From positions 1 to 32,037 of the forward strand of contig JAJTDZ010000016.1 in NCBI GenBank assembly GCA_021298245.1: DNA of 32,037 nucleotides, in the 5' to 3' direction. Below the pieces are notes generated by a model that made no database searches, was not told the origin of the DNA, and saw only the letters and a program-made list of their open reading frames with translations. How positions within the stretch are numbered: position 1 is the first letter of the stretch; each line of letters begins with the position of its first letter. The stretch comes from Algoriphagus sp. (GTDB taxonomy: Bacteria > Bacteroidota > Bacteroidia > Cytophagales > Cyclobacteriaceae). Position numbers and translations under genes: made by a program. Positions 8,438 to 16,910 of the stretch are shown here, one piece after another.

Positions 8438-8468
8438 CAAAAAAAAGCCCTACGCTAGGGTAGGGCTT
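8438..8468 (-). terminator. Rho-independent terminator after folE
   Basis: On the minus strand, AGCCCTAC and GTAGGGCT form an 8-bp GC-rich stem with a 6-nt loop, followed at once by a run of eight or more T. It lies about 60 nt past the folE stop and uncouples folE from the downstream SDR gene. Confidence 0.9.
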
Positions 8469-8529
8469 GGAGTTGGTTTAGTTTACTTCCTTGTATTTGT
8501 GAGACTTACGCTTTTAAAGCTGCTAAAAT

Positions 8530-9204
8530 CTATTTTTTCAGACTTAGGTATTTTAAAAATTCTGTTCGACTTTGTTCGTCTATCTCAAATTTCCCCGAGT
8601 AGAAAGAGGTCACTGTAGAACTGTTGGTATCGTTGACCCCGCGAGAACTAACACACATGTGGTACGCATCCATGATCACGGCTACATCTTCGGTTCCCAA
8701 TACTTCTTTAAGTTCATTTCCGATTTGCATGGTCAATCGCTCTTGCACCTGCGGACGCTTGGAAAAGTACTGAACGATTCTATTAATTTTTGAAAGACCT
8801 ATCACATTCCCGTTAGAAATGTAGGCAACATGAGCTTTTCCATATATGGGCACAAAGTGATGCTCGCAATGAGAATGAAATGTTATGTCTTTCTCTACCA
8901 ACATTTCTTGGTATTTGTATTTGTTTTCAAAGAGTTTGGGAACAGGCTTATTTTTAGGATTAAGACCGGAAAACACTTCCTTTACATACATTTTTGCCAC
9001 TCGATGGGGAGTGCCACGAAGGCTGTCATCACTTAGGTCAAGACCTAGGATGTGCATGATTTCTTTGAAATGCTTTTCAATCAGCTCAATTTTGAGCTCA
9101 TCATCCATGACAAAGGCATCGTCCCGCAAAGGGGTCTGAAGGGAAGTGCCAACATGCTCTTCACCTAATTCATCAAAAGAGGCCCGGGTCAAATTAATTC
9201 CCAT
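8530..9204 (-). CDS. folE: GTP cyclohydrolase I
   Basis: Makes 7,8-dihydroneopterin triphosphate from GTP, the entry step of folate and other pterins. The product is about 224 residues from the ATG at 9204 (MGINLTRASF); another ATG at 9234 would add ten residues. Zinc-site motifs are visible: HCEHHFVP contributes Cys and His, and HMCVSSRGV contributes the second Cys. The substrate-loop segment GLSKINRIVQYFSKRPQVQERL is diagnostic for type I enzymes. The start lies inside the 3' end of the upstream PTPS gene (11-nt overlap, or 41 nt with the longer start), so the two are almost certainly one operon. A strong terminator follows. Confidence 0.97.
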   Translation of the reverse strand: MGINLTRASFDELGEEHVGTSLQTPLRDDAFVMDDELKIELIEKHFKEIMHILGLDLSDDSLRGTPHRVAKMYVKEVFSGLNPKNKPVPKLFENKYKYQEMLVEKDITFHSHCEHHFVPIYGKAHVAYISNGNVIGLSKINRIVQYFSKRPQVQERLTMQIGNELKEVLGTEDVAVIMDAYHMCVSSRGVNDTNSSTVTSFYSGKFEIDEQSRTEFLKYLSLKK

Positions 9205-9604
9205 CGTATTCAACAAAGTTTCTTTCTGTTTCATAAAGTCGTACGATTAAATCGTAATTCCGATCAATTTTTTCTCTCAAAATTTTCCAAATCACTACTG
9301 CAATGTTTTCTGCAGAAGGTATGAGAGACTTAAATTCTTCGGTATCTAGGTTAAGGTTTTTGTGGTCAAATTTTGACAATACCTGCTCTTTTATCAAATC
9401 ACTGAGCACCTTCATGTCATATACGTACCCTGTCTCTGGATTCACTTCCCCCTTGAGCTGCACGATCAACTCGTAATTATGTCCGTGGTAATTGGGATTG
9501 TTACATTTTCCAAAAACCGCATCGTTTTTTTCATCAGTCCAGGCTGGATTAAACAAACGGTGTGCGGCATTAAAATGTTCCTTGCGAAAAACAGCTACTT
9601 TCAT
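9194..9604 (-). CDS. 6-pyruvoyl-tetrahydropterin synthase-like protein (COG0720, PTPS type)
   Basis: A 136-residue T-fold enzyme of the COG0720 family. Zinc ligands are His15 (AAHR), His40 and His42 (HGH), and the active-site Cys34 sits in GKCNNPNYHGHNY. The spacing is Cys-x5-HGH as in animal PTPS, not the Cys-x3-HGH of QueD. Other PTPS-like parts are FDHKNLNLD (Asp80, His81), PSAENIAVVIW and the closing YETERNFVEYDG with its catalytic Glu. The expected reaction is dihydroneopterin triphosphate to 6-pyruvoyl-tetrahydropterin; a QueD-like activity cannot be excluded by sequence alone. It is followed by and overlaps folE, which supplies the substrate. Confidence 0.88.
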   Translation of the reverse strand: MKVAVFRKEHFNAAHRLFNPAWTDEKNDAVFGKCNNPNYHGHNYELIVQLKGEVNPETGYVYDMKVLSDLIKEQVLSKFDHKNLNLDTEEFKSLIPSAENIAVVIWKILREKIDRNYDLIVRLYETERNFVEYDGN

Positions 9605-9867
9605 TAGGGTAAGAACCAGAAATTTAAATTTTTTGTTTAATAATTAATAGTTATTTCTTAAACAAAATACCAAATCCCTGCAGGTCAATCACTTAATTTA
9701 TCAGTTGGTCACGAAAGTAGGCATAATCCCTGCCACCCCAAAACAAAATGAACTACCTTTTTTACGAAATAAAGTGCATCAGAGTTTATAAGAATAACTA
9801 AAAAAGGAACTCTTTACTTTTTTGTGTAGTTACCCACCTATACCTAACCCTATTCCTTCTTTTCTTT

Positions 9868-10566
9868 ATGACCATTGGCACAGGATTTCTCCTTCCCATC
9901 ATTTGGGCGTTAACCATTCTAGGATTCTCCCCTTCCACTACAAGCGTATTTCCCGCCATTTCTTCACCAGAACATTCTTTCCCACTATGGCAGCAATTAA
10001 GCAAAAACCATCCTGACCCACCTTCTTTAACTTCTATGAACCTTGCCTATGAAGGCTATCTAGCCATAAAAAACGAGTTAGAAAATCCCTTACTCACTGT
10101 CATTGACTTTACTAGACCTTCTACACAGAAGCGGTTATGGATTATCGATGTAGAAAAGCAACAAATACTTCTTCAAACGGTGGTTGCTCATGGGAAAAAT
10201 TCTGGGTTACTTATGGCAGAACAATTTTCTAACCAACCAGAATCGCATCAAAGTAGTTTGGGGTTTTTCAAAACTGCCGAAACCTATCAAGGAAAAAATG
10301 GGGCTTCTTTACGACTGGATGGACTTGAAAAAGGAATCAACGATTTGGCTAGAACTAGAGCCATTGTTATTCATGGGGCCGACTATGCACGCGAAGAGGT
10401 GGCAAAGAGTATGGGAAGACTAGGTAGAAGCTTTGGCTGCCCTGCCGTACCTACAGAAATTTCCTACATGCTTATTCAACTCATCAAAGAGGGTTCTCTA
10501 TTGTTTATTTATGGGAAAAATTACCCCTCAATTCCATCCAATCTCTCTCAGCTATTTTCTAAGTAG
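9868..10566 (+). CDS. Murein L,D-transpeptidase catalytic-domain family protein (YkuD_2 type)
   Basis: A 232-residue exported protein. An N-terminal hydrophobic segment (about residues 4-22) acts as signal or anchor. The catalytic region ends with AIVIHGADYA and, after a short spacer, LGRSFGCPAVP, which gives the His and Cys of the YkuD_2 L,D-transpeptidase family. Such enzymes are thought to form or remodel 3-3 peptidoglycan cross-links in the periplasm. The ATG at 9868 gives a credible signal sequence. The gene converges with the larger L,D-transpeptidase gene on the other strand, and the two coding ends overlap by 15 nt (10552-10566). About 260 nt upstream separate it from the divergent PTPS gene; no clear promoter was seen there. 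Confidence 0.85.
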   Translation: MTIGTGFLLPIIWALTILGFSPSTTSVFPAISSPEHSFPLWQQLSKNHPDPPSLTSMNLAYEGYLAIKNELENPLLTVIDFTRPSTQKRLWIIDVEKQQILLQTVVAHGKNSGLLMAEQFSNQPESHQSSLGFFKTAETYQGKNGASLRLDGLEKGINDLARTRAIVIHGADYAREEVAKSMGRLGRSFGCPAVPTEISYMLIQLIKEGSLLFIYGKNYPSIPSNLSQLFSK

Positions 10567-12201
10567 CTCCAAAAGGTATTCATCACGACGGTACACATCG
10601 GGAAAAAAACGAGGTCTACCCTGCTCCTCCACTAAAAAAGTAAGGTAGAGGATAGCAATAGGAATTGATGAATTCAAAGGAAAAATTTCTTCATGATCCT
10701 GATGCATGGCAGCTTCCATTTTCTCCTCTGTCCAGCCAGGATATCCCCTAACTAGAATTTTTGCCAAATCCTGAGGACGCTGCATTCGGATACATCCGTG
10801 GCTAAAGGTCCGCACTTCCGCATCAAAAAGATGCTTGGAAGGGGTATCATGAAGATAAACGTTGTTGGGGTTAGGAAACATAAATTTGACCAATCCCAGG
10901 GCATTGTCACTCCCTGGCTTTTGACGAATGAGGTAAGGAAAAGGTGAAGCATACCAATTCACTTGCGACAGGGGTACCGGACGTCCTGAAGCAGTGACAA
11001 CTTCCATATTATTTTTTTGCAAATACCCAGGGTTTTTACGAATGGCAGGCAAGGTTTCATTTTTCGCAATGGAGGGAGGGATATTCCAATACGGACTAAA
11101 GACCAAATAGCTAAGGCTAGCTGCAAAAATCGGAGTGGGATGGATTAATTTCCCTACGATTACCTTGGTGGAAAATAAGGTGTCCCGAGCACTGCGATAC
11201 ACCAATCGGAAACTGGGAATATTCACTAAAATAGCTTCTTGTTCAAAATAAGAATCAGGGATCCATCGCAATCTTTCCAGATTGACGATAATCTTATCCA
11301 TTAATTGAGCAGGAGATACACTCAATGCCTCTAGAGTACCATTTCCCAAAACTCCATCTTGAACTAAGCCTCTATCTTTTTGAAAAAAAACGACTTGTTT
11401 GTATAAAGCAGAGTCGTATTCCTCTAGCTCAGTCATGGAATTTATTATTGGATATCCCCAAAATTTTAATCTTTCTCTGACCTGCTTCAGGAGAGGATGG
11501 GAATCCCCTACCCTTATGGGCCTTGCTGATGAAAGAGCTTTCCAAGTCGCTGGGTACCCTTGTGAAAGTTGCAGCAATTGCCTGTAGTAGCGCTTGCCTT
11601 TTTCATAACTTGGAGTCGGCGGATAAAGTGTACGAAGGAGAGGACCTAATTCTTGCTTTTGCCTAGCTTCGCCAAGGATCATTCCATAATCCATGGATAC
11701 ACTGGCCCTGGGTATGGACCATCTTAATTTTGATTGACTTGGATTTATTTTTCCAATATCCAAATCTTTTGCAAGAGCAAAGAAAGCATCCGTCAGCAGG
11801 ATGTCCAGTTGAGCCAGTTCTTGTACATTTACAGGATCAGTAACTGGTCCAAGGCTTTCAAATTTTTCGATCAAGGCATCTATAGTTGTAAGATGGTAAT
11901 CTTCTGGATCTAAGCCATCTGCCTTGGATTGACGTAGCTCAAATCGAAGTTCATACGCTAAGGAACTGAGTTTTCCCTGCGAAGACCAAAGAGATGAAAA
12001 TTGATGCTGGGCATAAAAAGGATAAAGTTGGTCCGCATGGATAAGCCTTTTATTGAGCATGCTTGCAGGCTGCACCTGAGTAGCCTTCTCCAAAGAAATT
12101 CGAATGGATTCCGTGATACTTTGAGCAGAGGTAGAATAAAAAGCACTCCAAACTGATCCAAAAACAAAAAAAAGAGTAAACCAAGACCTGGAAAAAATCA
12201 T
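10552..12201 (-). CDS. L,D-transpeptidase, YcbB/LdtD family
   Basis: A 549-residue exported peptidoglycan enzyme. The start at 12201 gives MIFSRSWFTLFFVFGSVWSAF, a signal peptide, and is marked by a strong AGGAGG six bases upstream; a longer frame to 12246 is less likely. The order is: scaffold domain (about 50-210; LYPFYAQHQFSSLWS), a peptidoglycan-binding-like segment (about 255-310; LLKQVRERLKFWGYPI and GVLGNGTLEAL), then the YkuD catalytic domain with YLHDTPSKHLF and catalytic Cys in FSHGCIRMQRP. It forms 3-3 cross-links between stem peptides. The 3' end overlaps that of the convergent YkuD_2 gene by 15 nt. Confidence 0.93.
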   Translation of the reverse strand: MIFSRSWFTLFFVFGSVWSAFYSTSAQSITESIRISLEKATQVQPASMLNKRLIHADQLYPFYAQHQFSSLWSSQGKLSSLAYELRFELRQSKADGLDPEDYHLTTIDALIEKFESLGPVTDPVNVQELAQLDILLTDAFFALAKDLDIGKINPSQSKLRWSIPRASVSMDYGMILGEARQKQELGPLLRTLYPPTPSYEKGKRYYRQLLQLSQGYPATWKALSSARPIRVGDSHPLLKQVRERLKFWGYPIINSMTELEEYDSALYKQVVFFQKDRGLVQDGVLGNGTLEALSVSPAQLMDKIIVNLERLRWIPDSYFEQEAILVNIPSFRLVYRSARDTLFSTKVIVGKLIHPTPIFAASLSYLVFSPYWNIPPSIAKNETLPAIRKNPGYLQKNNMEVVTASGRPVPLSQVNWYASPFPYLIRQKPGSDNALGLVKFMFPNPNNVYLHDTPSKHLFDAEVRTFSHGCIRMQRPQDLAKILVRGYPGWTEEKMEAAMHQDHEEIFPLNSSIPIAILYLTFLVEEQGRPRFFPDVYRRDEYLLELLRK

Positions 12202-12207
12202 AACATG

Positions 12208-12216
12208 CCTCCTTTT
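12208..12216 (-). promoter_or_regulatory. Strong Shine-Dalgarno site for the L,D-transpeptidase gene
   Basis: The minus strand reads AAAAGGAGG with six bases before the ATG at 12201. Clear AGGAGG sites are rare at the other starts in this window, so this one fixes the start and suggests efficient translation. Confidence 0.7.
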
Positions 12217-12414
12217 AGGAAATGATAGAAAAAGAATAAAAATCAATGAGGTGCTAAAAAATAATCGTCAGAATAAATCTAAAGAGCCTCTAAGTACAAC
12301 AACGGAATCTAGGGTAGTGAAGGTTTAGAAAAGAAAAAAAATACCTTTTCCTTTCCCCTTGTTTTTGAAAATAAATCACTTGTTCCATCTTTCCCCTTTT
12401 GGGGATTTCTACTA

Positions 12415-13263
12415 CTATTCCACGGAAAAGTCTTGATACGCCCTACCCAATTCCCAAGCTGATTTGAGCATACCTAAAAAATCTCCCATTTTAGCTAAGG
12501 GGATCAAATTAGGCCCATCGCTTAATGCTTTGCTAGGGTCGGGATGCGTTTCAATAAAAAATCCATCGATGCCAGTAGCAGCTGCGGCCCTAGCTAAAAT
12601 GGGAGCAAATTCTCGCTGTCCTCCACTGCTTCCTCCCTGACCCCCAGGCTGCTGTACCGAGTGGGTGATATCAAATACCACGGGGGCAAATTGACGCATG
12701 ATGGGCAGGCCTCGCATGTCTACGACCAGATTATGGTATCCTAGAGTAAATCCACGTTCCGTCAAACAGACATGGGAATTACCCGTTGACCTTACTTTGG
12801 AGACGGCATAATTCATGTCTTCGGGAGCCATAAATTGCCCTCTTTTTATTTTTACTGCCTTACCTGTTTGGCCAGCTGCGAGCAAAAGGTCTGTTTGTCT
12901 ACATAGAAAGGCAGGGATTTGTAAGACATCCACCACTTCGGCCACTTCAGCAGCTTGATGAGATTCATGGATGTCTGTTACCAAAGGCACATCCAAGGCC
13001 TTGCCTACGCGCTGCAGGACTTCCAAGGAAGCATCCATGCCAATGCTACGAAAGGACTGAGAAGAGGTCCTATTTGCCTTATCAAAGGAAGCCTTAAATA
13101 CATAAGAAAACCCATGTTGCTCGGCCCAAGCTTTTACCTTGGTTCCAATTTCTAAGCAGATATCGAAACTTTCTACTGCACAAGGTCCAGAGAAAAGCAC
13201 CGGTTTATCAGCGCCTAAGACCACCCCTTCTCGAATGGTCATGGTATGGGTAGTTCGATTCAT
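12415..13263 (-). CDS. kdsA: 3-deoxy-8-phosphooctulonate synthase (KDO-8-P synthase)
   Basis: Condenses phosphoenolpyruvate with arabinose-5-phosphate to KDO-8-phosphate for lipid A inner core. The 282-residue protein has the family segments [52 protein letters not shown] and [13 protein letters not shown]. It carries SGPCAVES near the N-terminus with Cys28, where E. coli KdsA has Asn26. A cysteine here marks the metal-dependent class described for Aquifex. It overlaps the upstream kdsC by 4 nt (ATGA), the classical arrangement, and the operon begins with the GNAT-nitrilase fusion gene. Downstream is a gap of 213 nt before the L,D-transpeptidase gene, without a convincing terminator. Confidence 0.97.
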   Translation of the reverse strand: MNRTTHTMTIREGVVLGADKPVLFSGPCAVESFDICLEIGTKVKAWAEQHGFSYVFKASFDKANRTSSQSFRSIGMDASLEVLQRVGKALDVPLVTDIHESHQAAEVAEVVDVLQIPAFLCRQTDLLLAAGQTGKAVKIKRGQFMAPEDMNYAVSKVRSTGNSHVCLTERGFTLGYHNLVVDMRGLPIMRQFAPVVFDITHSVQQPGGQGGSSGGQREFAPILARAAAATGIDGFFIETHPDPSKALSDGPNLIPLAKMGDFLGMLKSAWELGRAYQDFSVE

Positions 13264-13835
13264 GCGTCTTTTCTAGCTAATTGTTGTATCAATGGAACCA
13301 ATTCCCCCTTGGCATGAAGGATCAAATCTGCAACTTCTCGAAAAACCCCATTGCCTCCTGCCAATGGAGAAACATGGTCTACTACTGCACGGACATAGGG
13401 CATGGCATCTGAAGGAGAAATGGACAATCCAACTTGAGTTAGGATGGGGAGATCAATGAGATCGTCACCAATGTATGCCACTTCTTCCAGGGTAAATTCC
13501 ATGGTTTCTAAAAGTTCTGATAATTTCTTCCATTTGTCTTTTACCCCGTGGTAATGAAAATCAAAGCGAAGTTCCTCACATCTATTCTCCACCACTGGGG
13601 AATTCCTTCCGGTAATGGCCCCGACCAAGATCCCCGCTTTTTTAAGGTGCTGGACAATCTGTCCATCTTTCACTTGGTATTTTTTGTATTCTACCCCCAG
13701 GTTATCAAAAATAATCCCACCGTCGGTAAGTACCCCATCGATATCGGTAATCAATACCTTGATGCCCTTGGCTTTTTCCAGTACCTCTGGGGAAATATGG
13801 TTGAGATAGGCTTTAATTATTTTTTCTGTTTCCAT
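13260..13835 (-). CDS. kdsC: 3-deoxy-D-manno-octulosonate 8-phosphate phosphatase
   Basis: Dephosphorylates KDO-8-P to KDO, the step after KdsA. The 191-residue protein is a C0-type HAD phosphatase without a cap domain. The nucleophile motif is [10 protein letters not shown] with Asp31 and general acid/base Asp33; motif II is ITGRNS; motif III has a Lys in KDKWKKL; and motif IV is [10 protein letters not shown]. Tetramer-forming C-terminal segments end in [10 protein letters not shown]. The gene overlaps kdsA by 4 nt and lies under the end of the upstream GNAT-nitrilase gene by 19 nt, so all three appear transcribed together. The ATG at 13835 is chosen because it keeps [10 protein letters not shown] as a short helical N-terminus. 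Confidence 0.96.
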   Translation of the reverse strand: METEKIIKAYLNHISPEVLEKAKGIKVLITDIDGVLTDGGIIFDNLGVEYKKYQVKDGQIVQHLKKAGILVGAITGRNSPVVENRCEELRFDFHYHGVKDKWKKLSELLETMEFTLEEVAYIGDDLIDLPILTQVGLSISPSDAMPYVRAVVDHVSPLAGGNGVFREVADLILHAKGELVPLIQQLARKDA

Positions 13836-15358
13836 TGGATTGAATAAAGGTCCAGCCTACGCTGCTCCAGGTTACGAACACTTCCTGCTTTTCTTTGCTT
13901 GGTCAATAAATCCAAATCTACGTCCGCCACAATGGTTGTTTCTGCATTTTCAGAAGCTGTGGCCACGGTGGCATCGTGGGGGAATGAAAAGTCAGAGGGT
14001 GAGAAAATGGCAGCTTGAGAGTACTGAATATCCATGTTTTCTACCTTAGGAAGATTTCCTACCGATCCAGTAATGGCTACATAGCATTCGTTTTCGATGG
14101 CACGGGCTTTGGCACAAATATTTACCCTCAAAAAGGCATTTTTGGTGTCGGTCCAGAAAGGTACAAAGAGAATATCCATCTCCTGCTCGGCAAGTATTCT
14201 TCCCAACTCTGGGAATTCCACATCGTAGCAAATCAAAATCCCAATTCTTCCCGCATCGGTCTCAAACACATTGATCCCATTTCCACCTTGCAATCCCCAG
14301 TAAGCCGCCTCATCAGGGGTGATGTGAAGTTTGTATTGTTTGTCTTGGGTACCATCCCGTCTACACAAGTAGCTCACGTTACGAAGCTTTTTTCCATCGT
14401 ATTCAGGCATGGAGCCGGCAATAATATTGACATTGTAAGACACGGCAAGATCGCACATACGCCCTACAATTTCGTCCGTGTAATCGGCCAAATTACGGAT
14501 CGCTTCCGATGCATCCATGTCATTGAATTCGGCCAACATGGGGGCATTGAAAAATTCAGGGAATAAGCAGAAATCGGATTTATAGCCAGAAATGGTATCA
14601 ACGTAAAACTCTACCTGCTGCATCAAGTCATCCACGTGAGAAAAGCGACGCATTTTCCATTGAACCAATCCCAACCTGACGATTGATTTTTTATTACCGA
14701 TCAGCTTTTCATCTTTTTCGTAATAAATATTGATCCATTCCAAAAGGGTGGCGTAAGCTCTTGAATCAGAATCATCAGGCAAGTACTTGGTGATCACCTT
14801 ACGGACGTGGAATTCATTGGCCAACTGAAAGGAAAGCACGGGATCAAAAATTTCTCTGTTTTTCACCAAGTCAATGTATTTTCTTGGCGTCATTTCGTCG
14901 GCATATTTGGAATATCCTGGTATCCTACCTCCTGCAATGATGGAGCGAAGATTCAAATTTTCACAAAGCTCTTTTCTTGCATCGTAAAGCCTTCGGCCTA
15001 GCCTCATTCCTCGGTAATCTGCATGAACGAAAATGTCCGTTCCATACAAGGTGTCTCCCTCCGCATCGTGCGTATTGAATTTACCATAGCCAGTAATTTC
15101 ATCGTAGGTATGGTTGTCTCCAAATTTGTTGTAATCCACGATGATACTCAAGGCAGCTGCGATAACTTTACCGTTATCCTCAATACAGATTTGACCTTCT
15201 GGAAATACACGAAGTTGGTTTTTTAATTCCGCTTTGGTCCAAGCCCCCCCTTGATTTCTATAAATAGAAACCATAATCTCTCGAATATCATCGTAATCAG
15301 CAAGTTTGATATTGCGGAGCTTAAGGAGGTGATCTAACTCTTCTCTTTGCTTACTCAT
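13817..15358 (-). CDS. Fusion of GNAT acetyltransferase and carbon-nitrogen hydrolase
   Basis: A 513-residue two-domain protein. Residues about 15-200 form a GNAT domain with the acetyl-CoA P-loop YRGMRLGRRLYDAR (about 115-128). From about 225 a nitrilase-superfamily domain begins (VRLGLVQWKM). Its catalytic triad is Glu268 (LFPEFF), Lys343 (KQYKLHITPDE) and Cys377 (LICYDVEFPE). Proteins of this fusion type occur in diverse bacteria, and the hydrolase branch is amidase/nitrilase-like, but the substrate is not established. The gene opens the kds operon and overlaps kdsC by 19 nt. An exact TAnnTTTG octamer stands five bases before the ATG. Confidence 0.92.
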   Translation of the reverse strand: MSKQREELDHLLKLRNIKLADYDDIREIMVSIYRNQGGAWTKAELKNQLRVFPEGQICIEDNGKVIAAALSIIVDYNKFGDNHTYDEITGYGKFNTHDAEGDTLYGTDIFVHADYRGMRLGRRLYDARKELCENLNLRSIIAGGRIPGYSKYADEMTPRKYIDLVKNREIFDPVLSFQLANEFHVRKVITKYLPDDSDSRAYATLLEWINIYYEKDEKLIGNKKSIVRLGLVQWKMRRFSHVDDLMQQVEFYVDTISGYKSDFCLFPEFFNAPMLAEFNDMDASEAIRNLADYTDEIVGRMCDLAVSYNVNIIAGSMPEYDGKKLRNVSYLCRRDGTQDKQYKLHITPDEAAYWGLQGGNGINVFETDAGRIGILICYDVEFPELGRILAEQEMDILFVPFWTDTKNAFLRVNICAKARAIENECYVAITGSVGNLPKVENMDIQYSQAAIFSPSDFSFPHDATVATASENAETTIVADVDLDLLTKQRKAGSVRNLEQRRLDLYSIQWKQKK

Positions 15359-15362
15359 AATA

Positions 15363-15370
15363 CAAAATTA
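15363..15370 (-). promoter_or_regulatory. Bacteroidota -7-like element at the GNAT-nitrilase start
   Basis: The minus strand reads TAATTTTG, an exact TAnnTTTG match, four bases before the ATG at 15358. It resembles the element next to guaA and would give a leaderless transcript. No clear -33 partner is visible at the usual spacing. Confidence 0.3.
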
Positions 15371-15465
15371 CAGGAATTCCTTCAGATCCCTATACACTTC
15401 CTATTTTGCATGGTTAGTCTAAGAATTAAAGTAGGTCTCACCACTGAAGGAAAGTGGTTATTTTT

Positions 15466-15507
15466 AAATAAAAATCCCTTGCTCAATGACGAAATCAAGC
15501 AAGGGAT
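15466..15507 (-). terminator. Rho-independent terminator after the serine hydrolase
   Basis: On the minus strand ATCCCTTGCT pairs with AGCAAGGGAT across a 14-nt loop and is followed by TTTTTATTT. It lies about 18 nt past the stop of the serine hydrolase gene and separates it from the kds operon. Confidence 0.85.
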
Positions 15508-15524
15508 AAAGATGCTTTAGAAGA

Positions 15525-16799
15525 TTATTCTACAGAGGTAAACACCATTTGTCTAAATTTCCAGCCTGTCTCATCTCCATTGCCTGAGCCAGAGGTTTGC
15601 TTAAATATCAATCCTATAATCTTGTGGTTGGGATCGGCAAAGTATTGGGTATTGAAGTAACCACCCCAGTCGAAGGTACCTTCACTTCCAAGCCCCCCTT
15701 GGGCTTCCCCTTTATCGGTCACTACACCGAATGCTAAACCATAATATTTAGTGGAATTCCAAAGGTCACCCACCTGATTTTTCATAGCCATCTGGATGGT
15801 AAGGGGGCTTAATAATCGCACACCATTGTAACTTCCTCCATTCAGGTACATTTGCAGGAATTTGGCATAATCTTCCGCAGTACTAGATAAGCCAGCACCT
15901 CCTGAAAAGAAAGTCTTGGCACCAGCTTTAGGATAGGCTGGATCATAAAAGGTAACTGGATACTTTTTCCATTTGCCTTCTTGGAAGGTATGTACATCCA
16001 CCAAGCGAGTTCCCTGGGCTTCATTGAGGTAAAAGCGTGTGTCATTCATGCCCAATGGATCAAAAATCCGCTCTTTTAAGAAGACATCAAATGGCTTACC
16101 GGAAACTACTTCTACCAAGTAGCCCAATACATCAAGTCCTTCACTATAGGTGTATTTGGCGCCTGGCTCATGGTGCAAGGGCAGTTTAGCCAAGCGCTTA
16201 ACGCTTTCCCCAATGGTAATCTTATCGGTAGTAAATAAATCGACCACACCCGCTTTGTGGTAGATCATTTTCATGCGGTCGTCTCCATCAATCACCCCGT
16301 AACCTAAGCCCGAGGTATGCGTAAGCAGATGACGAATGGTAATGACCTTAGAACTTGGCTTGGTAGTGTAACTGCTGTCAGCATAGCGGAATGAAACCAA
16401 AACCTGGGGATTAGCAAACTCAGGGATGTACTTGGAAATGGGATCGTCCAACTGAATTTTTCCCTCTTCATACAACATGAGGATAGCAGTGGAAGTGATT
16501 GCCTTGGTTTGCGAAGCAATTCGAAAAATGGAGTTCTTCTCCATTTTTTTCCCTTGATCCACGCTTGCATATCCTTTGGCCGTGTGGTAAACTATTTTTC
16601 CATCTTTTACTATCATCGCCACTAGACCAGGAACGTTTTGTTGCTGAATAGCCTGCTCCAGCATGGCATCTATGTGATCGATTCTATCCTTTGAAATACC
16701 TGGGACAGCTGTAGATCCTGCGGGAGATAGGGTCTGAGCAAGTGCTGAAGCAAACACTCCAAGCACAAGCAGCCAAGAGATGTAGAACGATTTTTTCAT
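15525..16799 (-). CDS. Serine hydrolase of the beta-lactamase/penicillin-binding family
   Basis: A 424-residue secreted protein with signal peptide MKKSFYISWLLVLGVFASALAQ. The class C beta-lactamase-like fold is marked by SQTK at residues 96-99 (catalytic Ser96 and Lys99), preceded by IFRIA and followed by AITSTAILMLYEEG. The tyrosine motif is probably YTYSEGLDVLGYLVE, and a GG-rich late segment may form the third motif. Such proteins are esterases, D-aminopeptidases or carboxypeptidases as often as true beta-lactamases, so a specific substrate or antibiotic-resistance role should not be assumed. It stands alone, with terminators on both sides, between kds and degQ-like genes. Confidence 0.88.
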   Translation of the reverse strand: MKKSFYISWLLVLGVFASALAQTLSPAGSTAVPGISKDRIDHIDAMLEQAIQQQNVPGLVAMIVKDGKIVYHTAKGYASVDQGKKMEKNSIFRIASQTKAITSTAILMLYEEGKIQLDDPISKYIPEFANPQVLVSFRYADSSYTTKPSSKVITIRHLLTHTSGLGYGVIDGDDRMKMIYHKAGVVDLFTTDKITIGESVKRLAKLPLHHEPGAKYTYSEGLDVLGYLVEVVSGKPFDVFLKERIFDPLGMNDTRFYLNEAQGTRLVDVHTFQEGKWKKYPVTFYDPAYPKAGAKTFFSGGAGLSSTAEDYAKFLQMYLNGGSYNGVRLLSPLTIQMAMKNQVGDLWNSTKYYGLAFGVVTDKGEAQGGLGSEGTFDWGGYFNTQYFADPNHKIIGLIFKQTSGSGNGDETGWKFRQMVFTSVE

Positions 16800-16842
16800 G
16801 GGATTTTGGGTTTGGAGATGGAAAATAGGAAAATTTAAACAT

Positions 16843-16870
16843 AAAAAAAACCGGATTTCTCCGGCTTTTT
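16843..16870 (-). terminator. Terminator after the degQ-like gene
   Basis: The minus strand has AAGCCGGAGAAATCCGG followed by a run of eight T. The stem is short (CCGG pairs, extended by A and T) but with flanking A and T runs it could work in both directions. It lies about 40 nt beyond the degQ-like stop. Confidence 0.75.
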
Positions 16871-16910
16871 AAGCTTGCTTTCCATCTCCTTTTGGATAAA
16901 GAAAGCTGAA

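Noticed and set aside
9194-9604. Calling the COG0720 gene queD
   Set aside because: The Cys-x5-HGH spacing and later segments fit PTPS better than QueD, and no other queuosine gene is nearby.
12389-12405. Hairpin TCCCC/GGGGA near the kdsA end as terminator
   Set aside because: The stem is only about five base pairs and no T-run follows it on the minus strand.
15441-15458. Small CCACT/AGTGG hairpin before a T-rich run on the plus strand
   Set aside because: No plus-strand gene ends here; the nearby stronger hairpin explains termination of the minus-strand gene.
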